Shown here: piece after piece, positions 11,627-24,400 of the stretch
Numbering within the stretch: the stretch's first letter is position 1
How the letters are laid out: each line of letters opens with the position of its first letter
Source: Heterodera schachtii
Lineage: Eukaryota > Nematoda > Chromadorea > Rhabditida > Heteroderidae
DNA: 64,000 bases
NCBI GenBank assembly: GCA_023374025.1
Contig: SIJG01000025.1
Coordinates: forward strand, 321,137-385,136
Direction of reading: 5' to 3'
Translations under genes and position numbers: made by a program
Notes under the pieces: model-generated
Told to the model about the DNA's origin: nothing
Seen by the model: only the letters and a program-made list of their open reading frames with translations
Databases searched by the model: none

Positions 11627-14600
11627 TTATGTGGCAGCTTGGCGGCTTCTCCTCCTCCGGGTCTTTTTGCAGGTCGGCAAGAATTCGTCCACCTCGGAGT
11701 CCGACTCCGAAATGTCTATCCGTTTCAGTCCCGACGCGAACAGTCGATCACCGTCTGACAAAAATGTGACGATTGCCTTTTTTTCCATGTTAATTATCAC
11801 TAGCGCGCGAGTTGCGTTCTCTCTCTTTCTCTTTTTTCTCCACTCTACTCCTCTTGTCTTTATCAGCTTTTTCTCTCAATCTCTCCATTTTTTTCACATT
11901 ATCTCATTTGTCAACAACTTTCTCTCTCTCTCATTCTTATGTCTGTTTCTCTTTTTCTCTACTCTTTTCACCCCCCCCCCTCTTTCTTTAATCTTTCTAT
12001 CAACTTCTTTCTCTCTCTCCCCTTTTTGTATCACTCTCTCTCTCTCTGTTTCTTTCTTCCTTCTTCCTCTCCCTCATGTCTTTCTCTGATCATTCTTTTA
12101 TTTTGGCGTTTCGCCTTTTTTCGTCATCCATATTTCAAAAACTGACCAAACGAAGAGAGGCGTGAAGACAAATCATCCAATTCGTCCCCAAAGCCTTCCG
12201 AGTCCATGGCCGAGTCTGCCGCCGTCTCCGCTCTGTCCACCGACGGCACCGGTGCTCCGTCCCCGTCGATCAGTGCTTCTCCCTCACTTTCAGTGACCAG
12301 CTCCGGCATGAACGCGTCCAGCTCGTTGTCAGAAGCAGCTGAAGTTTGGTTTCACGATTTAATCAGGCAAATCTTTCGGCATTTATTACGTTCCAATGGG
12401 TTTTTGTCCGGCACCAAGTCGAGAAAGCATTTCAACAGTGGCCCAACGATGTACACCAGGGCCAAATCCTCCACCCTTTTGTAGCGCCGGTAGCAAATGG
12501 CAAACAGAGGTTGGACGACCAAGTGGAAAAGCCAGACGGACAACTGTTCAACATGGTCGGCGCATATTATGAGCAGCGGGCACAACACATGCTCGTAGAG
12601 GAGGGCGGCCGACGCGTAGGAAGCGCGGCCGAACATACGCAAAGCGAACTTGGCAAAGTCGAGGCAGGCCCTGAGCATGGAAAAAAGGGGTGATAAAGTG
12701 ACAACGAATGATTGATCATGATATTTTTTTGGATCAAAATGATATTTTTTGGAGCTCGGGAGAGTTCAACTTTTTTCAAAACAAAGAGACAGAAAGAAAC
12801 GGCACATTTGGCACAGAATTCTTAATGAAATAGAAGTTTGAAAAAAAGGAGAGAGAAAGGGAGCAAAGAGAGAAAGAGGAAAGGAGGGAAGAGAGAGGAG
12901 AAACAGCAAAATCTAAAGAAAAAAGGCGAATGAAGAGAGCGGGAAAAAGAGAGAAAACAACGAAAGAAAAGAGTTTGTGTTAAAAACAGGCACTTTTATG
13001 CACATTTTAAGCTTCGACGATCTGTTGCACGATTTTAACAATTTATCACCAGAATTCCCCAACGCGCTTTTTTGTATTCAAAATAGGATTCTCAAAAGGG
13101 AAAAAATACTAAAAAAATCTCTTCGGATATTACTTAATGATGAAACCTTTGCGAAAAATAAGCGAAAAGTAATCCTTTGGACTCGCCTCAGCCCAAAAAA
13201 TGGATAGAGGTGAAAACTTGACAATGATGGGACTTATTTGTTAGTGGACAGCCCGGGAGGAGAAGAGCAGCAAAGGAACACAAACAGAAGGAAAGGACAA
13301 ATCGCCGGAGGGGACAACAAATGGCGAATTGGGGAAAATGACAAAGATCAAAGGGAAAGGCCGCGGGGGACGACACCGAACAAAAAGGGAAAATCAGTAG
13401 GAAAATGTACGAAAATTGAAAAGGATGGAAGCAAAATTCAGGACCAAAAAAAAAAGAAAGAAATGAATTCAAATGGTGCTGCTTAATTGTTGATGTCATT
13501 TCTTAGAACCTAATTGTAAGTGCTCTGTATTAGCCTTCAAAATTTAAAAGATTTTTTGTTGACTTTCAAAAAGTTATGGTCTGAAGGACTCAAAAAGCAG
13601 TTTTTCATATATTTTTGGTCATTTTTTGTTGAAACTTAACGAAAGTGTAGGACTATCGAATGATATCAAAATTAAAAATTTGTTTACTCCGAGCAAAGTA
13701 TGGGCATGGTTTTTTTGAGTAACGAACGACAATAATATAATTGAAACGAAATGAAATTGGAAGAGGAATTTTTGATAATGAAAGCAATATTAGCAAAACG
13801 AGGCCAAAGTTTGGAGGGAATGAAAAATAATAAAATTGGGCAGCCAATGAAACCAAAATGAATAATTTGGGGAACACACAAAAGAAAAACAATTAAAATG
13901 AGCATTTTAAGAAAACTCTGTGATAATGCATTAGATAAAAACAATTTCCACTTAAAATAAAAGTGGAAGTAAAAAAGCATTATTTAATTAACTAAATCCA
14001 TTTTTATTGATTCTCGAAATGATGATGAAAAGTGATTAGAAAAGAGTGATCCATTTGCTTTTGATCGGAACCAATTTTAAAAGAAGGAAAGAGCGCAAAA
14101 AAGGTAAACGATTGACAATGCTTTTACAAATGATGGAAGAAAAAATGAAAAGAGTGTGGCGATTGGAGAGAAAAAACAGAGAAAAAGGAGCACAGGCGGA
14201 AATAGTATGTGAAATGGACGCGGAAATAGAGTTAGAGAAAAGGGCAAATTCACGCGGCAAAAGGAAGCGACGGCACCAAAAGAGACGAAATTAAATGGAA
14301 AAATTGTTTTTATTTCAAAGCAAAAAAAATAAATTCAAGAAAAAATCAAATTTTTTTTCATTACCTTGTATTATAATTATGAAAAAATTTATTAAGTAAA
14401 TTTCAAATTCAAGAAAATTTTCATTTTCCTGGATATAGGCTTTTCAAAAAACCAAAAGAGTTCATTATGTGCGAGGCACCTGGACAAAAATGGAATGAAA
14501 AAGTTTGCCAAAAAATGAAAAAAAAATTTAAATTTATTTAAAAAAAAACCAAATCTGAATTTTTTTTTTTTAAATGATTCATTTTTGAAGATAAAGCTTC

Positions 14601-17445
14601 GGTTGTTGTTATTATTAACAATAAGCGGGGACAGTGACGAGGAAAACAAATTTTGAATTTTTGTAATTTTTAAAATTCGCCTAACCGTCCCATTCGGCTG
14701 AGCATCGGTTTGAGCCAATAGCAGCCGAAAACGTAGACGAACGCGTCCAGCAGACGGCCGAGACGGACGGCCATCGGTCGGAGGAAAGATCGACGGACAA
14801 ACGACCAAAGATCGACCAGCCAACGGAAGCGGACAATGTACAAAAGGGAGCGGACAAAGAGAAGGCGAAGCGAGCGGAGGGGACAGAACAGACGGAGCTC
14901 AAGCCAATCCCAGGCGGACAAAAGGGAGGCGTTCAGACGGAGAGCGAACACTGAAAAAGGGGGAAAAGATTGGAATAAGGGGGAAAGTGGACGACGGGAT
15001 GGGGGAGGTGGAATAAAGTAAAGACTATTGTAGAGAGAGAGAGAAAGGTAGGGAAAAATCCAAAAAGTAGAGGGGGGGGGCAGTTTTCCCCCCCTTGAAA
15101 CAAATTTTTTATTTGAAAGATTTGTGTTAAGATTTTTAAAAATTACGGGAGGGGATGAAAAGAACCATGGGGAACCATGGGGGGAGCAAAGACAAAAACA
15201 AAATAAAGGGTAGAGGAAAAGCTAAAGTATTGAAAGAGGCAGCCCCATTGGGAAAACGCCAGAAAAGAGGGACCAAAATTACGACTGAATTTTTATTAGA
15301 AAAAAAAAAAAATTATTTTTTGTTTTTTAGTCAGTGAAAAAATAACAATGAAACCAAAAGAGAGCGGATTATGAATTTACACATTGTCAGTGGATTGAGC
15401 AAATGAACACAGAAACAAAAAAAAAGGGCAAAATATTTGGTTAGACATTCAGAGGCACTGAAATGGCACCGGCAATAAACCAATTTACGGAAAAAAACAG
15501 CGCAATAAATTTTATCGGATAAATTACACCCGAAAATTTGAAAAAAACGCATTAATTGAATGAATTGAAAATGTTCACCGGAAACCCATCGGAGGAGCAC
15601 AATGAATTTGAGCCAATCCCAAAGGACGGCGAGCGGACGGAACACAAAAACGGCGAACAAATGTTGCAGCCGTTGGAACAGTCGGGCGGCGAATTTGGCA
15701 ATGCGCGAATTTACACGACGGTGGGAATAAGCGGGGGCCAAAACAATGGCACAAACTGAAAAAAAATTCATTCCGTTCTTGCGCCCAGTTGTCCCTCGCC
15801 AAACGGACCCTAACTCCTCAAAAAGTTAGGTTTTGACCAAAAAAAGCGGCCAAAAAAGGATTGGGACCGGAAAAAAACGCATACTTTTAGTAATCCTACA
15901 AAAAAAGATGGGAACGAACCTGCAAAAAGTGAGCCAAAGAAGGCCCTCCTCTCGCGGCCCTCGTGCAATTCGTTGACCGAAAAGGCACACAAAGCGACGG
16001 CAAAAGACTGAAAAAAGGGGCAACAAATAGGCAAATCGCATTTAGAATTTTCGATTTTTTCAGTCAAAATATTCCCCACCACCCAAAAAAACAAAACAAA
16101 AAACAAACATTGAGAAAGTCGGCGAACACCCAGCGGACCAAACCCAACAAAAGGTTGCAGCTGCGATGGTCGACCAGCAAAAAGTCGAAGACAATGACAA
16201 AAACGATCAGTGCGCACAGCGCACGGAGTTGAACCTCCCGGGAAGTGTGAAGGGCGACAAAACTGACAAAAGGGGGGGGGGGTGAAAGTATGGACGGAGA
16301 GTTGGTGAACAACATTCGATTTTTAAGCCGTATTCTGTTCATTGGAACGGCCTAATCTCAGGAACCCACTCGGCCTGAATTTTGGTAATCCTTCGGAATT
16401 GGTGTCCCGACGGAAAAATGAGATAGAAATTTTCTTTTAGCTTTTTCTAGGGTAGAAAAATGCGCTGAGCACGAATCCGAGCTCAGATTTTGCAAAATCA
16501 TTGATTTTGTCAATGATTTTTCATCAATTACTTGATTTTTTTTTTGAAAATTTTTGTTTTCTAAATTTTGTTTTCGCTAAATTCAATATTCTGAATGGTG
16601 TAAAATGCATAAATAGCTATAGAATGAGCCGTTAAATGTATAGGGAAGCCAAAATTTTAGGAAAAAAAAATTTTTTTCAAAAAAACCAAGTACTTGATGA
16701 AAAATCATAGACAAAATCAATGATTTTGCAAAATCTGAGCACGGATTCGTGATCAGCGCATTTTTCAACCCTAGAAAAAGTGATTTGGTAAGAAATTTTT
16801 TAAATTTATTTTTTCGCCGGGACACCAATTCCGAAGGATTACCTGAATTTTTGTGCAAATGACAAAAAATAAACATTTTCCAAACGCCGCCTATTGGCAT
16901 ATAATTATATGAGTTCCTTTCATTTTAGACGGTTTTTTCTAGAACTCGACCCGGATCCAGGCCTGGATTTTTCCTGGACCTGGGTTTTTGTCCAGGAAAT
17001 CCAGGTCCAGGCCAAACACGAAAAATCTGGATTTCCTGCACAAATTTTAGAATTTATTATTTCAGGTGACCGATGTTTTTTTTCAGATTTTCAAAAAATG
17101 ATTAAATGTATTAAAAACACATTATTATTGTAAATTAGATATTTTCAGAGGTTTGTAAGCAAATAATTGATTTTTTCAGTGTTTTGCAATTTAAAACAAA
17201 TTAAAAAAAATCCAGGTCCAGGCCTGGATCCAGGTCCCTAGGAGCATGGATTTTTGTCCAGGAAAATCAGGTCCAGGTCCAAGCTTTTTTTAAAAGGTCG
17301 ATCTCTAGTTTTTTTCCTTTGTTAAAACTGACCAAAAAACGGAATTGATGGACATCAAATAGGGGATGGACAACGGGTGCTGCAGACGAACCAAATCGAG
17401 CGCAAAAGAACGGAGCGAACTCCGCCAACGGCGAAGCATTTCCAT
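11627..17445 (-). CDS. Uncharacterised multi-pass membrane protein, 8 exons, about 458 aa
   Basis: I do not recognise the family. Eight exons fit with consistent phases: 17354-17445 (ATG at 17445), 16109-16262, 15920-16007, 15579-15755, 14686-14950, 12390-12670, 12147-12338 and 11627-11754 (stop TAA). The product has a basic N-terminus, then four or more strongly hydrophobic segments (such as LCALIVFVIVFDFLLV), followed by long amphipathic/hydrophobic stretches in which a Pro-Leu or Pro-Met pair recurs. In three cases (LRPMAV to LKPMLS, LCPLLI to VQPLFA, VQPLFA to VGPLLK) the spacing is exactly 23 residues. The last two exons encode a Ser/Asp/Glu-rich acidic tail ending in a short basic cluster (KKTRRRRSR), presumably cytosolic. 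The first exon and its donor are the least certain part. The 2-kb intron at 12671-14685 may hide small exons, though the flanking phases already match. Function is unknown. Confidence 0.65.
12671..14685 (-). other. Long purine/AT-rich intron of the membrane-protein gene
   Basis: This 2-kb stretch lies between two phase-compatible exons. It is strongly purine-rich on the plus strand (GA-rich around 12840-12970 and 13240-13460) and AT-rich elsewhere. Minus-strand frames at about 13188-13480 and 14036-14260 are hydrophobic, but their composition is what a polypyrimidine template gives, so I leave them as intron. Confidence 0.45.
16384..16843. mobile_element. Foldback (long inverted repeat) element
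   Basis: The left arm, beginning GGTAATCCTTCGGAATTGG, reappears as its reverse complement ending at 16843. The arms stay alignable inward through the 'TTTTGCAAAATCATTGATTTT' region around 16490 and 16720, giving imperfect arms of roughly 180-200 bp and a short loop. No coding capacity. It lies in the first intron of the membrane-protein gene and resembles the foldback at 30085-30350 in carrying a GCTGATCACGA-like word. Confidence 0.7.
16940..17307. mobile_element. hAT-like MITE with CCAGGTCC-rich palindromic ends
   Basis: The ends are inverted (TAGAACTCGACC on the left, the complement of TAGAGATCGACC on the right). Both ends carry repeated palindromic CCAGGTCCAGGCCTGGATCC-type words. Flanks are GTTTTTTC and GTTTTTTT, a 7/8 match consistent with an 8-bp target duplication. 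The TAGAGATCG terminus is shared with the element at 42779-42972. There is no transposase frame, so it is non-autonomous. Confidence 0.6.
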
Positions 17446-17926
17446 GCTTTTCTCTGTCTTCTTCTGCCTGTTCTGTTAGGTCGTTCGTAATTATTTCGTT
17501 CGTTACTCTGAAAATAAAATGCGAAAATTAAAGGGAAACGAAAAGAGAGAAAATCAAAAAATGAGAGGAGCAAAGGAAAAACGGCAAATGACGAAATTAA
17601 AACAAAAAAGTGGAAAGGAAATAAAAGAAACCCCCGAGGGGAGGAGAGAGTAAAAGTGAAAGGCCGCCGATGACGGAGGACAAAATTAGAAACTTTATTT
17701 TTAAACAATCCATTCAACAAAAACGTAACATTAAATTGGAATTTAATCTTTACAATTCGGAATTCCGCTAAATAATGGCAAAAAGCGAACGATAAAAAAT
17801 TTAACCCAAAATTAATGGGTTTTTGAAAATTGATTTTGCTGGCTTAAGTTCAAGGAATCAAAGCCAATTTCGTTTTCATTGTGAATTGAAGAATTAAAAA
17901 TTCCGAGCGATCATTAATTAGAGTCA

Positions 17927-18373
17927 CCCCCAACTCATCCATACCCAACTCATCCAAACCCAACTCATCCATATCCAACTCATCCATATCCAACTCATCC
18001 ATACCCAACTCATCCATAACACTGCGAGTCATCGTCGTGGCATTTTCTGCTTATGCGAGTCATTGTCGTGGCATTTTCCGCTTATGCGAGTCATTGTCGT
18101 GGCATTTTCCGCTTATGCGAGTCATTGTCGTGGCATTTTTTTGATTGTGCGGTCTTGGCCGTGGCATTTTTATCATTATGCGGTCTTGGCCGTGACATTT
18201 TTGGTTATGCGGTCTCGGTCGTGGCATTAAATGCCACGGCAACGACTCGCATCGTGCTATGGATGAGTTGGGTATGGATGAGTTGGGTTTATGGATGAGT
18301 TGGGTATGGATGAGTTGGGCATGGATGAGTTGGGTATGGATGAGTTGGGTTTAGATGAGTTGGGTTTACCCCC
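17927..18373. mobile_element. Foldback element with inverted 15-bp minisatellite arms and 31-bp core repeats
   Basis: The left arm is six tandem copies of a 15-bp unit (CCCAACTCATCCATA), preceded by CCCCC. The right arm is seven or so copies of the complementary unit (GGATGAGTTGGGTAT), ending TTTACCCCC. Between them lie four copies of a 31-bp unit beginning TGCGAGTCATTGTCG (18023-18146), three related units beginning TGCGGTCTTGG, and a short inverted half-copy centred on GTGGCATTAAATGCCAC (about 18220-18237). ATTAATT occurs close to both ends. The layout resembles FB/Galileo-type foldback elements, whose terminal inverted repeats are made of tandem repeats. A frame reading MDELG repeats on the minus strand is a by-product of the 15-bp unit. 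Confidence 0.7.
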
Positions 18374-18499
18374 ATTAATTTAATTAAGTTCAAAAATAAA
18401 GCTTTATCAAAGGCAGCAAATTCAGTACCGGGGGCTTAAGAGATCGAATGAGTGAAAAATTAACAAAAGCAATTAAAATTTGAGATCAAAACAATAAGA

Positions 18500-21400
18500 T
18501 CAAATGAATGGACACCATCCGATGTACATCGCGGAGAGCTTCGCATCGTCCGTGGCGATTTCGATCAGTCGAGCCACTTGGCCACCGACACTCATCGGCA
18601 CGGCGCACGCTTTTGGCGGGTTGAAGCGGGCGGTGACAATTTGTCCGGCAAGGCGCATCTTAACAATTTTAAAAATAATTTAAAACGAAAAAAGGGATGA
18701 GAAAAAAGCACTTTAATCATTCCGATAGTGTGGTTGGCGTTGTCCTGCTGCTGTGATTGGAGTGTGGTCCCACCGTACTAAAAAAATGCGTATAATTATA
18801 AAAAACTATTGTAAATTTGTAGTAGAGGGGCGGGCCAACATAAAGTATTTTTTCGGGGTAACAATTTTCAAAAAAGTGATCAAAGATTGGATCGGCGGTG
18901 TTGTTAAGCACCGCAGGGAAATTTAGAAAATTTCGGGTTAAATTTGTTAAAAAATAAAATAATAAAAAAATATATTGGTTGAATTATGGTAAACTACCCC
19001 GCATAACGCCACCTGTCTGTACTGCTGGTTTCTGGCCTCGGTTGTGGTCCATTCCAGCAGCGGGTCATGCGCAAAAGCGTGCAGAACGGTGCGGAGCATG
19101 CGACTCTCGGCGCGCATCACCTGTCGGGAGTGGGAAGCGAGCGCATCAATTAGACAATGATTAACGGATGATCCATCCATCCATGTCCACCACCTTCAAC
19201 GCCTTTTCACACGACTTTCGGAATGTCCCCTCAACACCGGTGGCGCCAAATCCGTCCACCATGTTGCGGGTGAGACGGAACGGCACAATCTGAAATTGAC
19301 AACCCAGAAGGAAGTGTGATTTTGTATTAGAATTTATCGCAAAATTAAAAAAAAAATTATTTGGAAACAAATTGTAACGGAATGACTGTACCTCGGGCAC
19401 CTTCAGATACTCGCCCTTGTCAAAGAGAATGTTGAAGTCCACGTGGATCAAATCTTGGAAGGGTTTCTAATTGCATGATTGATTTCAGCTAATTTTCGGG
19501 TTTTGAATAAATAAATCAAAAAACCGGACAACGCATTTGTTGGGTGCACCCCAAAATCTCGCCGCCAATTTTCTTATAAAACAATTTCGTGGGCGCGATT
19601 TTGTCTCGGTGAATTTTGGTGACGAGATTTTGGGGTACACCCAAAGTACGTTGTCCTGTTTATTTTTTAAAAACCAATAAGTGGAAAATAATGATGGATT
19701 TGTTTTCCGTATACCTCCCGTCCTCACATCCAACAACATGTTCTCCCCGTGTCGGTCGCCCAGGCCCAACAAAAAGCCGACCATGCTCATCGTGGCGGCC
19801 GTACGAGTGAATGCAAGCCGAGCATTGTACCAGGAACAAGCATCCAAAAAGGTGGTCCTGACATAATTTTTTTTGGATATGATTTTTTGTGAAAATGCGA
19901 CCGAACCGAATCCATTGTGCCATTGCGAGGGGATGCCGGGCACAGACTTCACGGAAAGCCTTCAACCGATCACCTCTGGATGTTTGATCACCGAGAAGAC
20001 TGTAATGTGGGCATAAAAAATTATTACTGACTATATGGCATGGGTTTTAGTCAAAAAATGCCAAATTTTGCAGCAATGGATGACTCACCGCTGCAATTCG
20101 GTGGGAGTCATCAGTGGACCCTTCTTGCGCATAACAGCTTAATTTATCAAATAGAGTAATCAGCGGCCATTAATTTAATTACAGTATTTACTTTTAAGTG
20201 CGCTCGCAAATGGGATCAAATTAGGCACCCATTGGATTATTCCGCCACCGGCCTCTTTCAGTGGGATGGTCGAATAGCAGCGGATGTAAAGCTAAACACA
20301 TCATACATTTTTTAGGGGGGGGGTTGACCCCCCCCCCCCTCGCTCGCAAAGAGGGCCAGCGAGGGGGGGGGGGGTTCGCAGCGAAGGGGGGGCCGGTGTA
20401 AAAGAGGTGGGGGGGAAGGGGGTCCGCAGCGAGGGGGGGTCGCAAATTTTGAAAAATTTCTTAATAAATTCATTAAAAATCCAAAAAAATTTCCCCGGCG
20501 GCGTCTAGCGGCACCGCCGGAACCCAAAAATCCCAATTTTTCTTAAAAAAATGGCTTAAAATCGCAAAAATAGGCCATTTTTTGGTGAAAATCTGTTAAC
20601 AAATCGCATTAAAAATTACAAAATTTTTCCCGGCGGCGCCTATCGGCACCGCCGGCCCCCCTGTTTCCAAAATTTTTTGGAAAAACCGCGCCGAAAAAAA
20701 CTGTTTTTTGAAAAGCAAAAAAAAAAATTCTTCGGCGGCCGACCCCCCTTCGCAAAATTTTTGGCCGACCCACCCCCCTTTTCTATGTATGAAACACATC
20801 AATAAAAAGTGTAAAATAGTGGCAGAGGAAGCACTCGAACTAGAAACTGATCAATTATATAGCAATTATATACAAAAACTACCCTATTTTCCCTTTTTAA
20901 AATTGTAATTTTTTTCCATTTCATGAGAGGACAATTTCCCCTGATTACTACGGGCCTTTGACAAGCAGTTAACCTGATTTCTTGTCTCCGAGTCACGCAT
21001 GAACAACGTGTTGAGCATCTGTAACAGGAAAAGTAATTAATTTAATTAAAGCAAAATTGGGTGAGTCGTCGGTCGCAGTTACACTCAAACTGACCCTGTT
21101 GACGTCCATGAAACGCGCATCCTTGCACAAATCATCGTTCTGTTTGCACAGCAATGGATATGTCCGGCCATCGGTGCCAATAAATGCCATCTTTTTGGGC
21201 GCTTCCAACGATTTTAGGCACTAAAAGGAATATTGGAATCTTGATGAATTCCATGACGGACAACTGGATTATTTTTGCTTGCCTCAAAGTTTGAGTCGAC
21301 ACCGTGGATGAACACTTCGCCCCTAATTTGACTGGCCGTAGCCGTAGAACAACAACGGGTGTCCAATGCTGTCGTCGATGAAAGGCAACAAAATTTGGGG

Positions 21401-24400
21401 ACGACGACCTGCCGTCGTAGCTGTCGATGAAGATGCTCCGGGGGTGGACTGCTGTTTGCCCAAAGGGGGCAATCGACCGGTGCCACGAGTGCTGACGCCG
21501 CCGCGCATTGTACCGTTCTCGAAGAAGTCCAGAATGTTGGGGAAGAAGCGAGCCATACTCAGCCCGCTGAGTCGCTGCTGCACAATTTGGGTCTCCGCAA
21601 TGCTGAAAAACTCTTTTTTAGTCAAATCGATGATAAATCTCTACTGATTTTTCTATGTCCTACAGATTTCGAACAGAATTTGGGGATTTTTAGGCCTGGT
21701 CCCCATATTCAAGGGATATTCATGGCACTGGCTGTGAGTCGGCAATTTAGCTGTAACTCAAGTTCTTCCCAAGAAAAAATGCTGAAAATTTAATAGATTT
21801 TCAGTGTTTTGGCTGAATTTTTACAAATTTACTATTCAAAAATTAAATTTGAGCATTTTTTCATATTTTTCCTTGGGATTATTCAGTTACATTTAAATTG
21901 CCGACTCGGTCCAAGAATTCGGAAAATTTCGTCACATCCCTGCCATGTACCACCTTTTGAACCGCTTCCCATTAAATGTTGGATTTTAAAACAAAAACTT
22001 TCCCCGTGCACCCACCCGATCAGCAAGGTGGTCAAATAGTCGTATTGTTGGATCAGTAAATTCAGGTCAACAACAGCCGTGTTGTTGTCATTGTTGCTCC
22101 GCGCTTTTTTCTTGGCAAGTTCAAAAATCTCCAGGCAACGCTTTGAACGGACGGCGACCCGTGTGGAGCGGACGATGGACTGAGAAAGCCACAAACACCG
22201 GTGAGGGAAGTGGACGATCAGTTCGGACAGCATTTCCTGAAAAGCCAAATTCTGATTCATTTTAGGTATATATAAAATTCAAAGCTTTAATTTGAACATT
22301 TTCAAAAAAAAAAAATTTTTTTTTTTGCAACAAATTGCATTAAAAATTTCAAAAAGTGCTCCCCGGCGCGGTGCCTATCAGCATCGGCAGACCTCTGCTG
22401 TTCCCAAAAAAAAAAAAAATTATTTTTTTTTGGAAAAAGTGCGCCACAAAAAAGTCATAGATTTACATGGCCAGCCGTCTTCTGTTGACCCTCTAATAGT
22501 GGATTGGGTAGAAAGTACATGGAAACGACTGCTATTTTTATTTTCCCCGCTGGACCTTCAACAGGGCATATGTGGCGGCGTCCGAATGGGTGATGCGCGA
22601 AATCATTTGCGAGTAGGAGGAGAAGAAGTACGCCTTGTCCAGCCGTTTGAACGCGTCACGCATTTCCCTGTTCGGGTCGTGTGGTTGTGCTGCAACGGCG
22701 GCGGCAGCCGCCGTTGCTACTGCAGCTTTGCCGCCCCTTTTGCTAGCCGAAGTGCGAGCAGTACCGCCAGCACTTGTGCCGGTGCCCGAGGCGATCGCCT
22801 CGGCGATGGCACATTTGGGCGCCAAGTCTAACCAGACGGAAAACATCCGGGGAATGGCATGGTTCACGTACAGTGGGCCGAACTCGAGCACGTTGCGGTA
22901 CAGTCGGAGCAACGTGCAAATCATTTGGTTGGTGATCTGCAAAAAAACGGAGGAAGGGGTAAAAGTGACCAACAACGGAACAAAAATACAAACATGACCT
23001 CCTTGGCCGACTCGCAATAGCCGTCGTAGAAGGTCGCATATCGGTAGTAGAAAGACTCGGACAACTGCCCAAACTGTTCCAACCGTTTGTACTTGTTGAG
23101 CAAGTCGTCCATTTGTTTGGCACTGGCGCGCTCATTGAACTCGGCCAGCAGCATTTGTGCCTAGGTGTTGAAACGGTATTCTTTTCCGGGTAGGTATTCC
23201 ATATTTGCGTCCAACAAAATATTTAACATACACAAATTTTAAAATACAAAATAAGAGTGAAAACTGCAAATTCTTCACAAAATGTAGACAAAGTAGTAGA
23301 GGTCAATTCAAATTAAAAAATAAATTTAAAAAAACTTAAATTGACGACAGTTACCTCAACAAAATTTTCCCTGCGCTGCTGCTGCTGCGGTTGAGCAACT
23401 TCAACAATGTCCGCTCCTCCTCTGTCCTGTTCCCCATTCTGTTGTAGCACCACAGATTTCCTAAGTCTTTTCGCCGTGGCACTGCCGTCGCTGATCCCCC
23501 CGCCGATGTCCACTTTGAGTGCGTTCAATTCGGTGCACAGTTCCGCAAAATTTGTGTGAATGGTCTTCTCCAGCAAATTGATTGATTGGAACTGTTCACC
23601 CTGAAAAAATATTTTTTTATTTTGGTAAATTTCCTTAAGTTTGTAAAAGAAAATCCCATTTTTACTAATTTTACAATTAGTCAAATTGTAAAATGCATGG
23701 GAGCTATTCGGTAAAAAAACAATTAAAAATTCATTGATGAGGAAATGTTTTTGAACTGCTCCCTGTTTAAATCCCTATGAATTTCTGCCATTTTTTGCCT
23801 TTTGAAACAGATATTTGGCCTCCTCCATGTCAATGGCCGTGTCCGCTTCCGCCCCCTCCGTTTGTTTGGTGTTTTCCATCACCGCCGACGTTCGGCGGAG
23901 TGCCTTCGCCTCGGCAATATATGTCCAGGACCGTTGCAAATAGTTGGCCTGCCGTGCCAACTCGGAGCACCGGAGCAGCAGACGGCATTGGGTGAGCGCA
24001 GTGTTCGGCAAGTCGATGACGCGCAACAGTTCCGCACGCAGTGAAAGCACACGCTCCGAACGGCCGGCAAAGGACAGCGAATTGTCGGACTGGCGCTAAA
24101 GCGGCAGAGGCAAGAAGTTGAAGCAGTACAAGGATAGGTAACTCATTCCTAACCCGGCCGCACCTCCCAATCGACGATGGTCTTCCGCAACAATGCTGAT
24201 TTGTCACCGCCAGAGTAAAGCACGGCCCGCACACTTTCCACTTCGTACAGCGACCTCAGTCTAAACACGGGAAATAGCATTTTCAAATAATCAAAGTCTG
24301 TAAAATATCAGTTTTGCGATAATCGGGGAACATTGTGGAGCAGCTTGTTCCTTGCCCGTTGGCAAATTAAAAATGGAAAATTTTTAATTGTCATGCCAAA

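Noticed and set aside
11631..12145. Plus-strand hydrophobic frames over the C-terminal exons of the membrane-protein gene
   Set aside because: Antisense to well-phased minus-strand exons and caused by a polypyrimidine intron.
17850..18032. Open frame encoding repeated DELGM pentapeptides (-)
   Set aside because: It is the translation of the 15-bp minisatellite arm of a foldback element; the other arm does not continue it.
18023..18146. 31-bp tandem repeats as a CRISPR-like array
   Set aside because: Units are contiguous with no unique spacers, and this is a eukaryotic foldback element.
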